DNA of 64,000 nt, from assembly GCA_015698045.1 (NCBI GenBank), contig BLAL01000060.1:870501-934500 (forward strand). The letters are read 5' to 3'. The notes under the pieces were generated by a model. That model saw only the letters and a list, made by a program, of their open reading frames with translations, was not told the DNA's origin and searched no databases. The translations under genes and the position numbers were made by a program. Below are positions 1 to 11,269 of this stretch, in pieces (positions within the stretch are counted from its first letter, which is position 1; each line of letters begins with the position of its first letter). The stretch is from Rhizophagus clarus. Lineage: Eukaryota; Glomeromycota; Glomeromycetes; Glomerales; Glomeraceae.

Positions 1-49
1 AGTTTATTATCAACCATCCTCTTTTTTTCCCCTTTTTTTCCTTAAATAG

Positions 50-2093
50 GATAACAATCCATCTTTATTAAACGGATCAGTGTTTAGTTACAACGAGGTT
101 CATAAACATTTGAAACAATTTAAACAATATTTAACTCACAAAAGAAATCCCAAACTTTACTTTATCAAAGTTGACGTTAAATGTTGTTTCGATACAATCG
201 ATCAACATAAACTTATGGAGATAATTCGCGCAAATGTATTAACTAAGGTAAATATATTTGGTCAGTTAAATATCATAATTTTGTAATGTTCTTAATATTT
301 TATTTATTTTATTGTTTAATTTAGACACAATATGTGGTAAATTGATACCATGTTGTTCATCAAAAAGGCGGGAGTATTCGCACAAATAATAAGCATTATG
401 TTCACCTTGGAGGCAGGTTTTCAGCCCGTTTTCTAATGGATTGTTTTATTTTTTAAATTATTTTTGATTTTTTGATTTTTTACATTATTTTTTTACTTTT
501 CCCTAAGTATGCTGATGAATTGGCCAAAAAGTATAAGAATGCGATTTTTGTTGAAAATGTTAAAGAAACGTATAAAGAATTAGAAGATGTTCTTGAACTA
601 TTGGAAGAACATATCCGAAAAAACATTATAAAGGTACTTGAATGTTAAATAATCTATTTTTAAATTTATAAGATTATTTATATTTAATAATTCATATATG
701 TATTTATATAGGCGGATGATAAATATTATACGCAGAAGATTGGAATTCTGCAAGGGTCAATATTATCATCTTTACTTTGTAGTATTTATTACGGGGTTAT
801 GGAACACTCTGAACTCCAGTTTGTAAAGGATGATAATGGGGTAAATATTAATTTTAATTTACAGTATATTCTTCTATTCACATATTTTTATGATACTAAA
901 TTGTATTTTTTTTTTTTTTTATTTTTTTTTTTTATTTAATAGATTTTACTTCATCTGCTTGATGATTTTTTGTATATAAGTACCAAAAAAGAAAACGCAA
1001 TAAAATTTGTTACAGTAATGCACCAGGGGCATCCTGAATATCAGTGCATTATAAATAAAAAAAAAACTATAGTTAATTTTAATATAAAAATATCAGGTGA
1101 AGACATAAAAGTCTGTAACCAAGAAGGTATTTAATTTATTATTTTTTTTTTATTTTTATATTTAAATTTAAATACAATATATTTATTAAATTTAATCAAG
1201 GTTTTCCATGGTGTGGATTACTTATTGATACCCATACCTTAAATGTCAAGGCTGATTATTCACGATATACATTTTTTCGCAAGTATTTTTATATTATATT
1301 TTTTAATTAATTTTATTATTTAATAATATTTATTATATTGATTATCAATTTAATTAGATATTGCCGATACCTTGACCATAAAAACAAGAAATCCCGGTAA
1401 ATCTTTGAAACAAAAAATGATTCAGTAAGTAATATATAATAATAATAATATATATATATATTTATTTATTTATATATATATATAATTTTTTTTTGAATTA
1501 GGTTCATGATTACGAAATGTCATTGGATCCTTTATGACACTTCACTGAATGATAGAACAACAGTTCTATTAAATATATATCATAACTTCCTTATCACGGC
1601 AATGAAGTTTCATAACTACATAAAAGGAATGCCAAAAAGAAACGAAGGTTTTGAAACCGGTAAATAATAAGTTTTATGATTTAAATTTTTTTTTTTAATT
1701 ATATTTAATAATAATAATAATAATAATATATATATTTATTTATATAATATAGGCGTAGTACACGACTTCATTATATCAATTTACCATACCTTATGTAGGA
1801 CAAAAAATCAGAGCAATTGTACCTTTAAAATATTAAAAGAAGAAGTCATATGGTATATTTTAAATGTATAAATGCTTATTATTTTATTTATTTATTAATT
1901 TATTTGTTTATTTTATTATAGGCTTGGTATTTATGGTTTCTTACAAATCTTAAACAAAAAAAAACAACATCATAAAGGTTTGCTATCTTATCTTAAAAAA
2001 ATTTTTAAAGATTTCCGTTTAAGAGATAGCAAACTTTTAAATACTGTAGTCAATTGGAAACATTCATTAACTTTTAAAAATATGAAATTTTAA
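50..2093 (+). CDS. TERT: Telomerase reverse transcriptase, C-terminal half, partial at left edge
   Basis: Catalytic subunit that copies telomere repeats from the telomerase RNA in the nucleus. Ten exons can be placed: 50-247, 325-416, 508-633, 712-840, 943-1126, 1201-1278, 1358-1424, 1502-1659, 1753-1852 and 1922-2093 (TAA). Motif A is YFIKVDVKCCFDTI, motif B' is GILQGSILSSLLCSIYYG, motif C is LLHLLDDFLYIS with the catalytic DD, motif D is INKKKTIVNF and motif E is FPWCGLLIDTHTL. The region between A and B' is the TERT insertion in the fingers domain, and the last four exons form the C-terminal thumb extension. All junction phases agree except at exon 325-416, which has an in-frame TGA (343-345) in the frame that gives YHVVHQKGG. 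The N-terminal TEN and RNA-binding domains lie left of the window. The family assignment is very secure; whether this copy is functional is not. Confidence 0.94.
325..416 (+). other. TERT exon with in-frame TGA and incompatible phase
   Basis: The frame that continues from exon 50-247 reads TQYVVN, TGA, then YHVVHQKGGSIRTNNKHYVHLGG, which aligns with the conserved YxVVxx segment after TERT motif A. The exon is 92 nt (2 mod 3), so it cannot join exon 508-633 in frame through the GT at 417. Exons 50-247 and 508-633 are in phase with each other if this exon is skipped. It may be a sequence error, a decayed exon or a regulated poison exon. Confidence 0.7.
1279..1357 (+). other. GC-AG intron in TERT after motif E
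   Basis: The reading frame through motif E stays open only if the intron begins at GCAAGT (1279) and ends at TTAG (1357). This joins a terminal C to AT to make His and continues into IADTLTIKTRNPG. All other assigned TERT introns start with GT. The six-base context matches the stronger consensus usually seen at GC donors. Confidence 0.7.
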
Positions 2094-3060
2094 TAAAAAA
2101 TAATAATATTGATGTTTGAGCTCAAAATTATAAATACGACAATCATTTTTTATAAATAAATTATTGTTACTTGATATGTTGTACTACATTCTGTTTCCTA
2201 TTAAATTTGCGTATTGACATTTATTGAGATTCGATTATACAATTAACGGAAGAAGATAAATTATTAAATTATTTAAAATTTCACTATACGAATCCTTGAT
2301 TAAATCAAATATTTTTAAAGCTTTTCATTATATTGATAAGAAGTTAAATAACAAACTGTATTACCTTAACTGTTAAATACTTGTTCTGATCGATTTATAC
2401 AAGTGTCATAAATCTATCATCGCTAAATATACTATTTAGACAGAAACGCTTTGGCAAATGATTTGTAATAATAACATTAAAAGGTCTTCCTAACAAATAG
2501 AAAAAAATTTTAAAATGGAATTTTTAGTTTTAATACTTATTATAAGTGGGTGAATTGATAAATATTATTGATCGGTAAAGAATTGGTAAACTTTTTGTTT
2601 ATTTTTTGTTATCTCTGATAATAATAATTTAATGTTTTAAAACAAAAAAATCATATACATAATAAGCAATTTTATTAATTAAAAACAAATGGAAATAAAT
2701 GCCGGTAATAGTAATCTGCAATTTAGATATAAACACTATTTCTGACTTCGATAGCTAATTAATAAGAATACCATAGCGTTTCCTCCATTTATGTTTATAT
2801 ATAATTTAATAAGTAATTTTTCATATAGTTTGTCAGACATTAAATTTTTTAGATAATTAGCTATTGAATTATAAGTAACTCTTATAATAGTTGCGTTGTA
2901 AGAAAATATTTATAGTTGATGTATTTCTATTTATTAAGAACTCTACGGTCCGATCTGTAAATAAATGTTTAAATAAATTTTGTTCGTATCTGAAATCCAT
3001 GAGATAGTTATATGCACTTGCACATGATAGCATTACACTTGACGTCGGCCAGCGCATACT
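2094..3060. other. AT-rich intergenic spacer
   Basis: Between the TERT stop and the next gene there is AT-rich sequence with no supported gene, repeat or RNA on either strand. The reading frame on the minus strand across 2869-3159 shows no recognisable protein features and overlaps the start of the next gene. Confidence 0.6.
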
Positions 3061-3070
3061 TATAAAATAG
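3061..3070 (+). promoter_or_regulatory. TATA-like element upstream of the 3124 gene
   Basis: TATAAAATAG lies 54 bp upstream of the ATG at 3124 and is followed by an A-rich leader. It is the only good TATA match near this start. Position and sequence fit a core promoter, but in such AT-rich DNA chance matches are common. Confidence 0.3.
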
Positions 3071-3123
3071 CTTTGTAAAATCAGACAGTAAATCAGACGC
3101 AAAAATTTGTTTACTAAAATAAA

Positions 3124-5625
3124 ATGTCTTCCCAAAATATTGCCAATCTTACCGTGCAAGATTTATTAAATATCGTTAACAACAATAAACAAGTTCCACA
3201 ACCAGCTTCTTCAGCTTCAGCTTCAGCTTCGGCTTCAGTTACGGCTACTATACATGAATTGAGCTTTTACAACTTGTCGGCCGAGGTAAATAATAAATAA
3301 GGTACTATAACAGCGAGATATAGTGTATGATTTTAAAAAACTTTTTACTAGGTAACAACGTTACCTATACCAAAGCAATCTGCAAGGAGTAAACTCCAAA
3401 GTATTTTAGGCTTGAAAAACCAAAAAGAACGTTGGCTCAGATATCTAGTCTGTATTAAATTTTTAAAGCACGTCTCAAATTTTGTAATGAGCTTATTCGT
3501 TTATATGCAGGAAATCATGAGAGATTGCGTACTTGAGAAAGGAGTAACATTTGAGAAGAGTTACCGAGAACAAAAATCCAATATAACAAGTGGAATTATT
3601 TGTGCGGTAAGTATTAAAATATGTATTCTCCTATTGAAATTATCTTAACAATTTAATGAATTTATTAGTTTAAGAAGAAAGTGCCCAACTTTCCTCCGTC
3701 AATGGCAGATTGGGCAATAAAAGATTTATTAATCAAACATATTCAACGTTCTCGTAAGATAGTATTTTATTTATATATATAAAAATTACAAATAACAATA
3801 GTATCATTGTATTATGACACATATAAATTAATTTAAAAATTCAAAGGTTATTTTAAAGCCAAGCAAAAAAATAAGAAAAAAATAAGTAATTTTTTTCTAA
3901 AATTCTCATATCAAATAGTATCATTTAGTTTTTTTTTAATTAATATTAGGGACAAGTAAACAATTCTAATGAAGATATAGTAATTTCTGACATCGAAGAA
4001 ACTGAAGAAATCGATGGTAATTATAATGGTAATTACGGTCTTAATAAGCTTGTAGTAAATCATAATCATGATTTTTATTATTCCATAATAAGTTTCACAA
4101 CGATCAACTGAAAGATCAAATAGAAGGAGAAGTGAAAAGAGCCGTGGTAAAAAAGTAAGTAAATGTTATTACTAACCTCTCTCATCAAATAGTATTATTA
4201 ATTTAATATATTTAATATTAGGTAGAAAGCAAGAATCATGATTCCGAAATTGATGATAATAGTGGTAATCAAAGGTTTGTAAATAAAAATAATAAACTGA
4301 CGCAACGAGAAGTTTTGCCGTTAAATGAATCATCAGGATCAAATAGAAAATCAACCAAAATGAACAAAGATAAACAAAAAAAGGTGAAATAATTTATATT
4401 AAATCATAACATATTTATTAATTTATAATTAATTTACTAATCTATTTCTTTTAAATAAGTAATCCTACTTTTTTATGGTTTATCGTTATCTGATACATAG
4501 ATTCTATTAGTTTTACTTTTATATTTGAGATACTAATTTTGGTTTATAACAATTTAAATAAATTGGTTTTATACGAATTACTAATTCTTAATGTATTAAA
4601 ATATTTTTAAAATAACTAAGTTTTATTCTTATTTTACACGAATTTAACAAATAATAAACTTTAAAATGCATGTTAAATTATAATTATTTCGTTAAAAAAT
4701 TATCTGCTTAACATATTAAAATATTTTCAAAGTAATTAAATTTTATTCTTATTTTACACGAATTTAACAAATAATAAACTTTAAAATGCATGTTAAATTA
4801 TAATGATTTCGTTAAAAAATTATCTGCTTAACATATTAAAATATTTTCAAAGTAATTAAATTTTATTCTTATTTTACACGAATTTAACAAATAATAAACT
4901 TTAAAATGCATGTTAAATTATAATTATTTCGTTAAAAAATTATCTGCTTAACATATTAAAATATTTTCAAAGTAATTAAGTTTTATTCTTATTTTACACG
5001 AATTTAACAAATAATAGACTTTAAAATACATGTTAAGTTATAATTATTTCATTAAAAAATTAGTCATTTTTTATTTCAAATATAATTAATTAATGTTTTT
5101 ATTTTACTTATATAAATTAATGCAAAATACATACTTATTTTACACTTAAATAGGTAAAAATTTGAAATATTTTAAGAATTTAATACATATTTTTTAAGAG
5201 TATTTTGAAAATATTTTACATGTTATCATTAATTTATTCTAACTATACTATTTAATTGATTTTAAAATATTCTCATAATATATTGTAATTTCAGTATAAA
5301 ATTCGTGTAAAATCCGTATAAAAAACGTATATACACTTCTACTAGGGCACCACCACTACCACAAACGTCACATAGTATTTATCAATTTAATACAAAATTA
5401 AAGTTTATAAATTATCTAATAACTTATTAAATAAAAATTTTTAAAATTACAAAAACAGGTGATTTGTCAAAAATTTTCTGCATATACTGCTATGGTCCAC
5501 ATTAGCTAGTAAATTGCAACCAAATATCTCCAAAATATAGGGGAAGCTGTATAAAGTGTTGGAAAAGCACCAGGCATCATGCGAAGGATTGTAAATCTAG
5601 TAGAAAGAAAGAGTCTTGGCTCTAG
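3124..5625 (+). CDS. Unrecognised multi-exon gene ending in a zinc-knuckle-like motif
   Basis: Exon 1 (3124-3285) encodes MSSQNIANLTVQDLLNIVNN and a run of Ala-Ser repeats. Exon 2 (3352-3606) starts at VTTLPIPKQSARSK and contains a helical, hydrophobic stretch (LRYLVCIKFLKHVSNFVMSL). Exon 3 (3669-3753) encodes FKKKVPNFPPSMADWAIKDL. Later pieces are acidic (NSNEDIVISDIEETEEID, from 3950) and basic (STERSNRRRSEKSRGKK, near 4095-4154), then 4223-4392. A possible last exon (about 5545-5625) gives CIKCWKSTRHHAKDC, a C-x2-C-x5-H-x4-C knuckle, then a stop. Exons 1-3 keep phase with GT/AG introns; the join after exon 3 does not, so the model past 3753 is uncertain. No family recognised; a nucleic-acid-binding role is only inferred. 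Confidence 0.5.
4590..5062. repeat. 120-bp tandem satellite, about four copies
   Basis: The sequence repeats with a period of exactly 120 bp: units start at 4621, 4741, 4861 and 4981 with only a few substitutions, plus a diverged partial unit from about 4590. The central units are nearly identical, so the array expanded recently. If the zinc-knuckle exon at 5545 belongs to the 3124 gene, this array lies inside its last intron. Confidence 0.92.
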
Positions 5626-5794
5626 AGCCTTTTTTATAATCTTTGTAAATAAAATTCTTAAAATCATTATTACTAATTTTTTGAATCTAATTATTTAACT
5701 TTTTTCAGATCAGATCGACTGAATTTTTTTTTATGTTTAAGTGGGACAGCCAAATTTCTTTTTTTTTTTTGAGTCAACAAAATTTTTTTTTCTT

Positions 5795-6035
5795 TAGTCC
5801 AACTGTGATTGGACTTGGTTCGATTGGGGTCAAACAGCATTCTGATTGTGGCACATACAGATATAAATTTTTTTTTTCTTTAGTTCGATTGGGGTCAAAC
5901 ATCATTCTGATTGTGGTCAGATGTAAATTTTTTTTTTCTTTAGTTTGATTGGGGTCGAACATCATTCTGATTGTGGTCAAATGTAAATTTTTTTTTCTTT
6001 AATCCAACTGTGATTGGACTTAGTTTGATTGGGGA
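5795..6035. repeat. About 60-bp tandem repeat with poly-T blocks
   Basis: Three units contain GATTGGGGTCAAACATCATT, a short GTGGTCA segment and a long T run followed by CTTTAGT. They start near 5826, 5887 and 5947. The flanking blocks at 5795 and 6000 share CCAACTGTGATTGGACTT, so the array is bracketed by direct copies. Short reading frames here only translate the repeat. Confidence 0.8.
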
Positions 6036-6440
6036 TGATGTAATTTTTTTTTATATAATATATATAATATTCAATAATGTTTTTTTTATATTTTTTTTTA
6101 TCATATAAATAATTTTTAATATAATTTTTTTTCTAAAAAAAAAAATATAATAAAGTTTTATAAAAATTCTGTATATCAGGAATTATTTTGTAATCACAAT
6201 ATATATTCTATTTTTAAAGAAACTTTTATATATAAAACCTACTAAAACATGATTTTTAGTCATGTCACATAAGAAATTGGTGTACTCAATACTAATGTAA
6301 CATTTTTTTTAAGCAACGTATTCATGAGAATCAACATTCATGTTTATAGTATTAGGAACTTATAAAATGTCCGATATTTAATTGGCGCATGATACGTATA
6401 TTTTCTTAATATTAAAAAAAAATCACTGCCCTTCATTCCT
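6036..6440. other. AT-rich stretch, nothing recognised
   Basis: Poly-T, poly-A and TA-rich sequence with no supported gene, structure or repeat unit on either strand. Confidence 0.5.
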
Positions 6441-6850
6441 TACATTCCAAGCCTGAGCTCGTTCAAAAAGTCAAAAAAAGAAAAAAAACATTAGAATGAT
6501 ACGTTTCTTTACAGTAATATTAAAAAAGAACCTCCTTACGTTCTAAGCTCAATTTGTCTAAGTTTGACAGCCTAAAAAAAAAAGAAACGTTAGTACATTT
6601 CTTTAATATTAAAAAGAAATCCCCTCCCCCTCTATTCCTTACATTCCAAGTCTGAGTTCATTCAAAAAGTCTAGAAACCTAAAAAAAAGAAAGAAAGAAA
6701 CGTTAGTATATTTCTTTAAAAATTAATAAAAAACCTTCTTCCTTCCTCTATTTCTTACATTCCAAGTCCAGGTTCGTCCAAAGGTCTGGCAAAAAAAAGA
6801 AGTCCCGTTATTCTACAAACGAGAGATCTGGCATCCTAAAAAAAAGAATA
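6440..6850 (-). other. Short mini-exon ladder (copy C)
   Basis: Read on the minus strand there are about four units of roughly 110 bp. Each has an ACTAACGTTTC-like branch motif, a T-rich tract ending in TAG, an exon-like segment and GTAAGG. Exon-like segments share a core resembling TTTTTGAACGAGCTCAGACT (near 6450, 6640 and 6760). It is the same architecture as the larger ladders at 15.6-17.9 and 56.6-58.1 kb. Coding potential is not evident. Confidence 0.55.
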
Positions 6851-6985
6851 AATATAAAAGTAAATTTTATATTTAAACAATCTTTTTTTAAAGATTATCA
6901 ATAATCAGTTGTGTGACTATCGATTGATAGTACCTTGATCATTAGAATTTTGTACAAATATCGGTGCCGATATCTCTTAGAAAAT

Positions 6986-7108
6986 ATATTGGTGACTAAT
7001 AATTTAGATATCGGGGGTCTCAATTTTTAGGTTATTTTTGATATGATAAATCGGGTACCTGATATGTAAAAATACCCAATATATAATTGATTAGTCACCG
7101 ATATATAG
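6986..7108. repeat. Small inverted-repeat element, possible MITE
   Basis: ATATATTGGTGACTAAT near 6985 is matched in inverted orientation by ATTAGTCACCGATATAT near 7088. The interior has repeated GATATCGG and GGTACCTGATATGT motifs. No convincing target duplication was found, so this may be a palindromic relic only. Confidence 0.35.
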
Positions 7109-7480
7109 GTACCTGATATGTACCTGATAGAATCGATTTTGACCAGTATTACGCGTTTATTAAAACATTAATGTAAATTCTACAGATAAAAGTACTATAT
7201 AGTAAAAATTATGACGCATACAAATCTTGTAGAAAACCCTAGTCTAAATCATCTGAAGAAAATAAAAATCAAAGTGATTGAATAAGAAATTTTAGGGATG
7301 TAAAAACTATCCTAAAATGAAAAAAAACTCCCTTCCTCCAGTCAAAGCACTAGGCCAACCAGAATCAGAGATTACAAAAAGAAAACTATAATTAAAAAAA
7401 AAAATATTTTTGTAGGGGAGTTGTAGTGCAGCCTTCTGGCCTTACATTACTATCTCATTTTCTATATATCATGATAAAAA

Positions 7481-9069
7481 CTAATTTAAAATTTGTAATA
7501 AGAGTTTAATAAGATTCATATTCTTATTCTGCTTCTTATCAGAGGACTTCTTCTTTTTCTTCTTATTCTTCTTCGTGGAGTTTTTGGAAGTCTTCTTGGA
7601 GTTTTTTTCAGGTTTGCTAGTCTTTTCATGAATTTTAGGTGGAACTTTTGTAGAATTCTTATCAGATTTCTTCGATTTCTTAGGTTTGTCAGCGGCAGGA
7701 GAATATGATTAATCAAGAGTAGTATTAACTTCATTATAGTTGAAAGTAAAGGGAGTCTTATGACACTTTTCAACATTCTAATATTTTTTGAAGTACGCCA
7801 CTATATGATTTTCTTTAGCTGTATTAAAATATTTCAAACTTTTTATGTGATTAGTAAATAATTCAGAAGGTTTAGTGTGGTCCTATAATTGCCAAAAGCG
7901 AGACTCTTGAGAAAGTTCGTTAAGGTAAAAACAGAACTGTTCTCTTTTCTTTCTTTATTGAAGAGTCCAGTTACCAGGGAATCATCATATTGCTTGACCA
8001 CCCAGTGAATATTGCCAAATATTACTGTCAAAGAAGGCCAAGGTAAAGGAGGATAGACAAATCTTTAGTCGCAGCGTCTGATATTTTTGCTGCTTTTTTA
8101 TGGTTATTGATACAACATCACAGGCTTTAAGTTTAGCTATTATTTTTTCCTGAGTCCAATTTATAGATATGTCATATATGAAAATATCCTTCACATGGTG
8201 TTTTTTATCATCAGGGATTTCATTATTAACATATATTTTCTCCACAGCTTTTAACAGAATCTTATTGGAGTTTTTTGTTTTGGTATTACTACTAGATGAT
8301 TGCGTCTTGTTGTGGTGTAATTTATTTGAACTATCCTGTTTGTCAGCATTAGCCAGCGATTTTTTGGAAGATTCAGGTTGATCAATATCCATATTTGGAG
8401 TTGTGGAGTCATCAACAGGAATGATTGGTGTTTGTTGCTATGACTGTGTTGATGAAAATCCTATCTTCTCCGTCTTACGTGATATTATCACGTGAGCTAC
8501 TTCTTCCATTATTTCCTCAAAGTTAGAAGAAAACCTTTGTTATAAAAATGAGTGTTTATCTATGGTGGCCTGTATGGCTCTTTGACCCCCACATTTACTA
8601 TTAAAGATAGCAGCATATTAAGTATACCAGTGTTTTGTGAAAGAGCTTTGAACCTGAGAGGGTGTTCTGCTTCTCCAAAAGTTTTTACTAATCTTTCAAC
8701 TTGTTCCTCAACTGGAGATACAGTGATACCTTGAAAATTTTCCATAATAATATAGGTTATAATATCTTTATAAGAATACTTTCAGGGAGCTCCAAGACTT
8801 ATCTGGCCAGGCATTGTAAATGGTGGAGCTATTTGAGGTTATGACTCAGATTTTTTCTTCTTTTCTTTCTTTTATTTTTTATTTTTCTTCTTCTTTTTTA
8901 TCAGAGTAACTGATGCTGAAGAAGTATCCTCACCAAGTAGTTCTTGCGCAAAACGCATATCTTCTGAGTTTATCGAAGAAAAGGACTTGTTACTATAAAA
9001 AAGGTCATTGTAATCACTACTATCTGACAATGATTTTTTTATACAAATCACATTGTATGTATTATGCAC
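7481..9069 (-). pseudogene. LINE ORF1-like protein relic
   Basis: The frame from 8392 reads MDIDQPESSKKSLANADKQD, a Ser/Thr/Lys-rich stretch, ILLKAVEKIYVNNEIPDDKK and VKDIFIYDISINWTQEKIIA. It continues past in-frame stops (GGQAI, TGA, WFPGNWTLQ, TAA, RKKREQF) to a Lys-rich tail and TAG at 7483. An upstream part in another frame (9069-8560) gives SINSEDMRFAQELLGEDTSS, a Lys run, and QGITVSPVEEQVERL. From memory of the family, this order (acidic/Ser N-terminus, KDIYIYD domain, RWFP motif, Lys-rich tail) fits proteins found next to LINE ORF2 in Rhizophagus. At least one frameshift and several stops show it is dead, and no ORF2 follows. Confidence 0.6.
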
Positions 9070-9369
9070 TGATTTTTTTATTTTTTTTAAAGGATGTACA
9101 AAATACTCTGATTTTTTTTTTTAAAAAAAATGATTTTTTTTTAAGAACAAAGAAAATAAATAAAGATTTATTATTTTAAGGATGATATTTAAATTACTAA
9201 TAAATCAGTATTTTGAAGAAAGGGAATAAAAAGGAATTGTCCAAATTTTATTTATAAAAGAATATTTTACAGTTTACTCATCTCATTCTTTTTGCATTTT
9301 TCCTCACATCTTTTAAACAAATTTTTAATATTTGAATTTTCTTAATTTCTTAATTTTGTAAATATATTC

Positions 9370-10066
9370 AATCGTCACTCTCATCGCCAGTTCTATCATA
9401 ACTCTCATCGCCAGCCCCATCATTATTTTCATCACCAGCCCCATCACCAGCCTCATCGCCACTCTCATTCTATTCAATGGTTTAATGAATACACTGATTA
9501 CTTGGTGGAAGAAAAAAGAAGAAGAAATGACAAATTCCATAATGAATACGGAAGAGATCAATCAAGATTCTGAAGGTCAATCGCAAGAAGGTTCATATGT
9601 ATAATATTTAATATGTTAAAATATATTAACAGTTAAAAATAGAATTATTATCTTTAATCCAACTAATTTGTTCGTTTGAATCAGACTAAATCGTCATTTT
9701 AGAACTTTGAAATTCACGGCACAATGATGCCACCAAAAATGGAGGAATCTTCTCAGGGAATACCATATATGAAAATATAATGGCAAAAAAAAATATTTGC
9801 TTAAAATTAAAAATATTTAACTAAATATTATTTTGTTTTTTGATATTTAGAGTTTTTGCTTTTATTATAGCAGTATTCCTGGAAGAAGATGGCCATGTAT
9901 CAGAGCAAGATATTATCACACATTTAGATCAAGATTTTGGAAAAGATGAGGTAATTATAAGATTTCTATAATTAAAGTTTATTTACATCTTAAATTAAAC
10001 CAATTTATTTTAGATATATGACACAATTGTAAAAAGGCAAGAAACCTACCTACATATCATCACTGA
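9370..10066 (+). pseudogene. Myb/SANT-like DNA-binding protein relic, copy 1
   Basis: Four exon-like segments match the minus-strand gene at 18967-20901. Exon 1 (9370-9590) has a His/Gln-rich N-terminus, then QWFNEYTDYLVEEKRRRNDK and GRDQSRF followed by TGA where the other copy has Trp. Exon 2 (9703-9766) gives FTAQ, TGA, CHQKWRNLLREYH, matching QKWRNLVRDYH. Exon 3 (9851-9950) gives SIPGRRWPCIRARYYHTFRS and RFWKR. Exon 4 (10014-10066) ends NLPTYHH and a stop. The Trp spacing and basic third helix fit a Myb/SANT-like trihelix domain. Two internal TGA codons, no clear start and AT in place of GT after exon 2 mark it as dead. Confidence 0.6.
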
Positions 10067-10245
10067 AGATAATTTATTAATTTTATTATATTATTTTATA
10101 GTGAGTAGCTAGACCCAGTCCATACTAAATATCGGCTGGAAACTTATATTTTTTTTGGGTTGTGAATTGATACTGACGTCCATGTCATACAGCCTGGATA
10201 CTATTTTTTAAAATAGTAAAGAACAAGTATCAATATTTTTTTTAT
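10067..10245. repeat. 3' repeat shared with the minus-strand Myb/SANT gene
   Basis: From ATTATCTTC-related sequence through GTGAGTAGCTAG and a segment with GATACTGACGT and ACAGCCTGG to CAAGTATCAA, this block matches in inverted orientation 18812-18966. Both blocks directly follow a copy of the Myb/SANT-like gene. It is either the gene's conserved 3' region or a repeat inserted before the gene was duplicated. Confidence 0.65.
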
Positions 10246-10454
10246 CAAAATTAAATAAAATAAAAATAAAATGGTGAACTTTTTTAACTGGGATTTATTT
10301 CTTTAGTAATAAATTTGAATTTAATTGCTAGTTTTTATCATTGGATTATATATAATAAATACAATAAATAATTTAAATTTTAAAAAATAAATTTTTATCT
10401 GTCAGATACTATTAACATGATAAAAATATGCCAATACTCTATTAAAATATTAGT

Positions 10455-10640
10455 ATTACTTATGCCAAAACTATATCAAAATGCTGAAACCACCAAAACT
10501 GCCAAATTGCTGAAATACTGAAATGCTGAAACAATTTTGGCAGTTTTGACAGTTTTAGCATTTTGGCATTTTGGCACTATTTATGAGTTTTGGCATTTCG
10601 CATTAAGCCAGATGGGTTTTGGCAAGCAACCTTAACCGGA
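10455..10640. repeat. Quasi-palindromic TTTTGGCA/TGCCAAAA cluster
   Basis: The left half repeats TGCCAAAACT and GCTGAAA, the right half repeats TTTTGGCA and AGTTTTGGCATTT, so the block can fold on itself. It looks like a small decayed inverted-repeat element. No target duplication was recognised. Confidence 0.45.
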
Positions 10641-10914
10641 TGGCATATAAAAGTTTTCTTCTAATAAATAATAAAAAAAATTAAATAAATTTTTCATAAA
10701 AATTTTTAATAATTGCAATCTTAATTTATTAATATGGATTTTTATTAAACATCTTCACAGTAAGAAATGTAATAAATCTGCATACTGAAAATATAGTAAT
10801 ACTTAAAGTCTTAATTTATGTTAAATAATCAACTAGAAAACATTTGATAATTACACAATGTATTCTTAAAGAAAAAATAAAATAAATGATAACAAAATAT
10901 TTGCAAGATTAATA

Positions 10915-11265
10915 GATCTAAATCACGATTGTTAAAGAAAAATTCGCAAGAATTTTTTTTAATACTGCTTAATTTTTGCAATACCACTTAATTGCTTAAT
11001 TTCCTGACTAATAAAATTGAAATCACATTTTTAAGAAAAATTCGTGAGAACTCTTCTTAATACTGCTTAATCTTTGTGATGTCGCTTAAATTGCTTAACA
11101 GGTAAAATTTAAAATTTGAAGATCGATTTAATAAATTCAAAATCAATTGTTAAGAAAATTTCACAAGAATTTTTCTTAATATCACTTAATTTTAAAGTTT
11201 GAAAATCGATCTAAATCACATTGTTAAAGAAAATTCATGAAAATTTTTCTTAATTTTTTTAATTA
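10915..11265. repeat. Imperfect ~105-bp tandem repeat
   Basis: Four diverged units share GAAAAATTCGCAAGAA followed by TTTTTCTTAATA and GCTTAAT, near 10935, 11035, 11150 and 11225. The unit itself is partly palindromic around GAAAAATTC and GAATTTTTC. Confidence 0.55.
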
Positions 11266-11269
11266 AAAT

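Noticed and set aside
2869-3159. Minus-strand gene opposite the 3124 gene start
   Set aside because: No recognisable features and it overlaps a better-supported plus-strand exon with a TATA-like element.
5733-5980. Small proteins on both strands
   Set aside because: They are translations of the ~60-bp tandem repeat and poly-T runs.
9325-9561. Minus-strand protein with a Val-Met-rich repeat, or a Gly-Asp-Glu repeat protein in another minus frame
   Set aside because: The same DNA in the plus frame is a His/Gln-rich N-terminus that runs into the conserved Myb/SANT-like exon, which explains it better.
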